Assembly (NCBI GenBank): GCA_947088515.1
Contig: CAMUHA010000047.1
Span: forward strand, 1 to 18,306
Length of the DNA: 18,306 nucleotides
Origin: an uncultured bacterium
Lineage (GTDB): Bacteria; Bacillota; Clostridia; Lachnospirales; Lachnospiraceae
Reading direction: 5' to 3'
The translations under genes and the position numbers were made by a program. This document shows positions 14,945 to 18,306 of this stretch, in pieces. Each line of letters starts with the position of its first letter. Within the stretch, counting starts at the first letter, position 1. The notes below the pieces were generated by a model that was not told where the DNA came from, made no database searches, and saw only the letters and a program-made list of their open reading frames with translations.

Positions 14945-16609
14945 CTACTTTCTTTTTAGAAGAAGTTTTCCTAAGGGCATGTTCCGCTCTTTCTCTTCTG
15001 ACCTTGCAGGCCGTTCTGCTCTCAGCCATTTCCTGCTTTTCTCTTCCCTGGCTGCTTTTTCTTCCTTTCTTCTTAAATCTTTGTCTTTTCTGGACCCCTG
15101 TTCCTCTTTTCTGCCCTTCTCGTCTCTCTCTCTCTTTCCGGCTCTTTCTTCCCGTCTTCCTCTCTCATCTCTCTCTCGTCTTCCAGCTCTTTCTTCTCTA
15201 TCACGCCTTCCGGACCTTCTGCCGCGCTCTCTGCGTCTGGTTTTTTCATAAGGTTTCTCTTCCTCAATCTCCTCTGGCGCATCCCCCATACTTATCTGCA
15301 TAAAGGCTGCTGCTAAATCAAGTACCGAAAAACCATTTTTTTCAGCAGCAGTTTGAATGGACTGTCTGATTTCCTCCAAATCTTTGTTTTCCATTACATT
15401 CATTGCTTCCACAAAAAGCTTGTCAGATTTAACTCTTGTAATGTCTGATGGGGCAGGTATTTTTCTTTCCCGTATTGTGGTATGGCATATTTTCTCAATA
15501 TCCCGTATTTTAAAGATTTCCCTGCCAGATATCAGAGTGAAGGAACGTCCCTTTCTTCCGGCACGTCCGGTTCTTCCGATTCTGTGCACATAATATTCAA
15601 TATCTTCCGGCACATCATAGTTAAATACCGCATCCACACCGCTCACATCAATTCCTCTTGCCGCCACATCGGTGGCAATCAATATAGCGCATCTGCCATT
15701 TCGGAAAAGATTCATAACTGTATCTCTCTGGTTCTGGGATAAATCTCCGTGAAGCCCTTCTGCCTCATATCCTCTGTCTTTCAGCTGCCCGTTAATTTCA
15801 TCCACCATACGTTTAGTGTTGCAGAAAATCAAACTTCTGGTCGGCTGGTAATAATCAATCAAACGGCAAAGAGCCTCAACTTTATCTTTTCTGGCCACCC
15901 GGTAATATGCCTGTTTAATGGACGCAACTGTAATTTCTTTAGGCGTTACCTTGATAAATACCGCATCTTTTTGATAAGCGCCTGTAATGTCCAGAATTAC
16001 TTTGGGCATTGTTGCTGAAAACAGAGCCATCTGGTGTTCTTCCGGCATGTCGCCGAGTATCGTTTCAATGTCCTCCCTAAATCCCATATTCAGCATTTCA
16101 TCCGCTTCATCCAGTACAATCATTTTAATGTCCGATGTTTTAATCGTATGACGTCTTAAATGGTCCATAACACGTCCCGGCGTGCCTACAATAATCTGAA
16201 CTCCCTGGCTAAGTCCTCTGATTTGTCTGCTGATATCCTGTCCCCCATAGACAGGCAGGACTTTAATATTTTTCATATATTTGGTGAGTTTTCGTATTTC
16301 TTCCGCCGCCTGCATCGCAAGTTCTCTGGTTGGACAAAGGATAATCCCCTGAGGTCTTTTTAACTGGGGGTCCATGCTTTGTATCATTGGTATGGCAAAG
16401 GCCGCTGTCTTTCCGGTTCCAGTCTGCGCCTGCCCTATGATATCCTTTCCTTCCAGCAGAACAGGTATCGCCTTTTCCTGGATTGGCGTCATAACCTCAA
16501 ATCCCATCTCACTTACTGCTCTTAAAATATCAGGATGAATTCCTGACTCACTAAATCGTAATGTTGATTCTGTCTCTTCTAATTTTTCTTCCACTCTTTT
16601 ACCATCCAT
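14945..16609 (-). CDS. DEAD-box ATP-dependent RNA helicase with long Arg/Glu-rich tail
   Basis: The 554-residue protein has a two-domain helicase core (about 17-385). Motif I is AQTGTGKT (61-68), Ia PTREL (93-97), II DEAD (167-170), III SAT (198-200) and VI HRIGRTGR (342-349). It should unwind or remodel RNA, for example in ribosome assembly, RNA decay or cold adaptation, like CshA/DeaD. A helical linker (about 395-440) follows. There is no recognisable DbpA-type RNA-binding domain. From about residue 450 the tail is almost wholly Arg, Glu, Lys and Asp, and includes a 15-residue tandem repeat (471-485, 486-500). Such tails often bind RNA or partners. The start codon lies 4 bp after the glycosyltransferase stop, with no clear ribosome site of its own, so translational coupling is likely. 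Confidence 0.95.
   Translation of the reverse strand: MDGKRVEEKLEETESTLRFSESGIHPDILRAVSEMGFEVMTPIQEKAIPVLLEGKDIIGQAQTGTGKTAAFAIPMIQSMDPQLKRPQGIILCPTRELAMQAAEEIRKLTKYMKNIKVLPVYGGQDISRQIRGLSQGVQIIVGTPGRVMDHLRRHTIKTSDIKMIVLDEADEMLNMGFREDIETILGDMPEEHQMALFSATMPKVILDITGAYQKDAVFIKVTPKEITVASIKQAYYRVARKDKVEALCRLIDYYQPTRSLIFCNTKRMVDEINGQLKDRGYEAEGLHGDLSQNQRDTVMNLFRNGRCAILIATDVAARGIDVSGVDAVFNYDVPEDIEYYVHRIGRTGRAGRKGRSFTLISGREIFKIRDIEKICHTTIRERKIPAPSDITRVKSDKLFVEAMNVMENKDLEEIRQSIQTAAEKNGFSVLDLAAAFMQISMGDAPEEIEEEKPYEKTRRRERGRRSGRRDREERAGRRERDERGRREERAGKRERDEKGRKEEQGSRKDKDLRRKEEKAAREEKSRKWLRAERPARSEEKERNMPLGKLLLKRK
15110..15199 (-). repeat. Tandem 45-bp repeat in the helicase tail (two 15-residue units)
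   Basis: Codons 471-485 and 486-500 encode REERAGRRERDERGR and REERAGKRERDEKGR, which differ only by two Arg-to-Lys changes. The units are adjacent and in frame, each 45 bp, and lie in a Cys-free, highly charged tail. Confidence 0.85.
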
Positions 16610-16613
16610 TCAT

Positions 16614-17567
16614 TCAATCTTTGTCATTTAGAAACTGTTCAACAATATATCTGGGCCGCATCTTCGTCTCCAGATATATTTTTCCAATATACTCTCCCAC
16701 TACCCCCAGTGAAAGAAGAATAAGACCTCCTATTGCCCATACAGAAACCATAAGCGTTGTCCATCCTACTATGGTCGCTCCGGTAAAATGCCTTATCAGG
16801 CTGTATATGAGCATACCTATGCTGACTAAAAAGATAAAAAAGCCAAGCGTTGTTATCATCCGGATGGGTTTGGTACTAAGCGAAGTAATGCCCTCCACCG
16901 CAAAAGACAACATTTTACCCAGGGGATATTTACTTTTTCCCGCAAAACGCTCTCCCCGCTCATAATAAACCACATCTGTCGGATAACCTATCATGGGCAC
17001 AATTCCCCGAAGAAATAAATTCACTTCTCCGTACTGCGACAATCCCTCAAGCGCCCGTTTACTCATAAGACGATAGTCCGCATGGTTAAATACCGTATTA
17101 GCCCCCATAGTGTTCATAATTTTATAAAATCCTTCCGCCGTTGCCTTTTTAAAAAAAGTATCCTTTTTCCGGCTGCTGCGAACACCATACACAATATCTG
17201 TTCCATCTAAGTATTTCTCTACCATCTCATCAATAGCGTCGATATCATCCTGTAAATCTGCATCCATGGAAATCACCATATCCGCATGTTCCCTGACAGT
17301 CAAAAGACCTGCCAGCAGCGCATTCTGGTGTCCCATATTCCTGCTAAGATTGATACCTCCGAAAAGCTTGTCCTTTTCATGAAACTCCCTGATTAATTCC
17401 CATGTGCGGTCCTTTGAACCATCATTTACAAAAATCACACGGCTCTTCTCATCAATTTTATTTTGCTTAATCAATCCATTCATCTTTACCCAAAGACGTT
17501 GGGATGTTTCTGGCAGTACTTCTTCCTCATTAAAACAGGGAAGTACCAGATACAAAATATTGTCCAT
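16614..17567 (-). CDS. GtrB/DPM1-like polyprenyl-phosphate glycosyltransferase (GT2)
   Basis: This 317-residue enzyme has an N-terminal GT2 domain: LVLPCFNEEEVL at about 8-18, VNDGSKD at 47-53, and metal-binding DAD at 102-104 followed by LQDD. Two C-terminal membrane segments (about 238-258 and 269-295) end in GEYIGKIYLE. This design is that of GtrB, CsbB and YkoT, which move glucose or another sugar from a nucleotide donor to undecaprenyl phosphate on the cytoplasmic side for later use by GT-C enzymes. The sugar is not known. The frame extends to 17633, but ATG 17567 has AGGAGAGG 5-6 nt upstream and starts exactly at the conserved domain. It is the first gene of a unit with the DEAD-box helicase. 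Confidence 0.93.
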   Translation of the reverse strand: MDNILYLVLPCFNEEEVLPETSQRLWVKMNGLIKQNKIDEKSRVIFVNDGSKDRTWELIREFHEKDKLFGGINLSRNMGHQNALLAGLLTVREHADMVISMDADLQDDIDAIDEMVEKYLDGTDIVYGVRSSRKKDTFFKKATAEGFYKIMNTMGANTVFNHADYRLMSKRALEGLSQYGEVNLFLRGIVPMIGYPTDVVYYERGERFAGKSKYPLGKMLSFAVEGITSLSTKPIRMITTLGFFIFLVSIGMLIYSLIRHFTGATIVGWTTLMVSVWAIGGLILLSLGVVGEYIGKIYLETKMRPRYIVEQFLNDKD

Positions 17568-17607
17568 GAAATCCTCTCCTGCACAAGAACAAATTTTGTC
17601 CCATATA

Positions 17608-17616
17608 ACTATAGCA
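17608..17616 (-). promoter_or_regulatory. Possible second, extended -10 promoter of the glycosyltransferase unit
   Basis: On the minus strand TGC-TATAGT reads as an extended -10 element (17616-17608), about 40 nt upstream of the start codon. There is no good -35 box. It is an alternative to, or addition to, the promoter at 17652-17680. Confidence 0.3.
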
Positions 17617-17651
17617 CAATTATTCCCGTTCATTTACGCATAAGTATTTTA

Positions 17652-17680
17652 ATGATACACTATCTTTGGAATCTTTACAA
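17652..17680 (-). promoter_or_regulatory. Promoter of the glycosyltransferase-helicase unit
   Basis: On the minus strand TTGTAA (17680-17675) and TATCAT (17657-17652) are 17 nt apart. A long A-tract (TAAAAAAAAATACAAAAATG on the minus strand) ends right at the -35 box, as an UP element would. Confidence 0.55.
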
Positions 17681-17725
17681 CATTTTTGTATTTTTTTTTA
17701 GAATATTTTGTAAAATCATTCCGTT

Positions 17726-17753
17726 AATGTAAATCTATCAATGTAAATCTTTC
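17726..17753. repeat. Tandem 14-bp direct repeat upstream of the glycosyltransferase promoter
   Basis: AATGTAAATCTATC (17726-17739) is followed immediately by AATGTAAATCTTTC (17740-17753), with one mismatch. It lies about 45 bp upstream of the -35 box. It could be a pair of regulator sites or a chance duplication. Confidence 0.45.
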
Positions 17754-17796
17754 ATTAATTAATCTCATATATGGCAAAAAATAATTTTTACAAATT

Positions 17797-17839
17797 AGAA
17801 GAACGAAAAAGCAGTCAGAAAACTGTTTTTCGTTCTTCT
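17797..17839 (-). terminator. Long hairpin terminator after the DegV-family gene
   Basis: The arms at 17797-17815 (AGAAGAACGAAAAAGCAGT) and 17822-17839 pair over 18 bp with a single bulged G and a 6-nt loop. The structure begins 10 bp after the stop codon of the DegV gene. The T-rich part is inside the descending arm, and AATTTGT follows on the minus strand. Confidence 0.6.
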
Positions 17840-17849
17840 ATAAGACTAT

Positions 17850-18306
17850 CTATGAATTACTTTTTTCAATGTCTTTCGATGCTTCTGAAAAGGAAATCGC
17901 GACATCGTTCTTTTTCATAAATAAAAGACCAAAAGAACCTGGACCACAATTGCTGGCAATTGCCGATGAAGCTTTTTGCAGATAAATTCGTTCAAAAGGA
18001 CAATATTGACTCACCAGCTCCTGAATGTATTGGAGCTTTTCCTTATCTAATCCAGCATATGTAATGAACAAAATCCGACGGTCAATATTTCGGGCATCTG
18101 TAAATACCTTTCGAACATAATGTTTTGCAACATACGCAAAGCTGCCAATCTCCATACTGTCAACCACCATTCTACTCTTTCGCAGTACAATAATGGGGTG
18201 CAGCAGAAGCGTATCGCAAAGAATCTGTATTTTTTTGGATATCCTCCCTGCATGACACATCATATGCGTGCTATCAATAATAAAAGCAGAAGAAATATAA
18301 CGTCTT
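17850..18306 (-). CDS. DegV-family fatty-acid-binding protein, C-terminal part (runs off right edge)
   Basis: The minus-strand frame is open from the right edge to a stop at 17850, giving 151 visible codons. An ATG at 18263 is internal, since the preceding codons (RRYISSAFIIDST) continue the family alignment. Recognisable DegV features are FIIDS...AGRISKKIQ, then LLLHPIIVL as in the 'LLNIKPIL' segment. A region around GSFAYVAKHYV, an ITYAGLD strand, and the closing SSAIASNCGPGSFGLLFM, equivalent to the usual 'HtGPGalg' end, also fit. DegV proteins bind fatty acids and some act as FakB subunits that present exogenous fatty acid to FakA kinase. The fatty-acid-contacting N-terminal lobe is outside the window. 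About 20 polar residues extend past the usual end. A hairpin terminator follows. Confidence 0.82.
   Translation of the reverse strand, partial: RRYISSAFIIDSTHMMCHAGRISKKIQILCDTLLLHPIIVLRKSRMVVDSMEIGSFAYVAKHYVRKVFTDARNIDRRILFITYAGLDKEKLQYIQELVSQYCPFERIYLQKASSAIASNCGPGSFGLLFMKKNDVAISFSEASKDIEKSNS

Noticed and set aside
14979..15303. Two overlapping plus-strand frames rich in Ser/Leu/Phe
   Set aside because: They are antisense images of the low-complexity Arg/Glu-rich helicase tail and lack ribosome sites.
18263..18263. ATG at 18263 as the true start of the DegV-like gene
   Set aside because: The frame is open to the right edge and the upstream residues (FIIDST) continue the DegV alignment, so the gene is cut by the window and the ATG is internal.

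Overview
The window looks like chromosomal DNA from a low-to-moderate GC Bacillota, most likely a gut Clostridia of the Lachnospiraceae type. This rests on AGGAGG-type ribosome sites and AT-rich sigma-A-like promoters. It also rests on gene families typical of that group: a YtrA-type GntR/ABC-2 cassette, cofactor-independent phosphoglycerate mutase, a DegV protein and several GT-C membrane proteins. There are no rRNA or tRNA genes, insertion sequences, prophage genes or CRISPR arrays. The genes are densely packed, and most lie on the minus strand.

Left part (1-5925, all minus, read from right to left). A promoter with an overlapping inverted-repeat operator (5760-5814) drives a three-gene unit: a YtrA-type GntR repressor, an ABC ATPase and a large ABC-2 permease. 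A second promoter inside the 3' end of the permease gene (2128-2156) serves a Gpi18-like GT-C mannosyltransferase homologue (838-2040). That gene is followed by the N-terminal 256 residues of another polytopic membrane protein (1-769), which runs off the left edge. The plus-strand frame at 40-300 is only an antisense shadow of this gene.

Middle (5926-11003, minus). A Mn-type cation diffusion facilitator (9831-11003) is followed by a PTPS-related/YfhO-like membrane protein (7592-9805). Next comes gpmI (5926-7467), which has its own promoter and a strong terminator.

Centre-right (11095-14941, plus). This is the most interesting locus. A promoter is followed by a 44-codon Cys-rich small ORF with a very strong ribosome site. 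A perfect 13-bp hairpin with seven T's comes next, and then two overlapping genes for a heterodimeric ABC exporter with complementary degenerate ATPase motifs. The layout matches the Bacillus subtilis bmrB-bmrC-bmrD locus, where ribosome behaviour on a leader peptide controls read-through of a terminator. Here the leader can also form alternative pairings, SD with codons 21-24 and codons 22-26 with the terminator's left arm. These fit a 1:2 / 2:3 / 3:4 attenuation switch.

Right part (14945-18306, minus). A GtrB/DPM1-like polyprenyl-phosphate glycosyltransferase (16614-17567) lies 4 bp upstream of a DEAD-box RNA helicase gene (14945-16609). The helicase has a long Arg/Glu-rich tail that contains a tandem 15-residue repeat. 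Beyond a long hairpin lies the C-terminal part of a DegV-family protein, cut by the right edge.

Taken together, the window is mostly cell-envelope and transport biology: polyprenyl-linked sugar synthesis, several GT-C type enzymes, and two exporters with distinct regulatory designs. Two housekeeping genes, gpmI and the helicase, lie among them.
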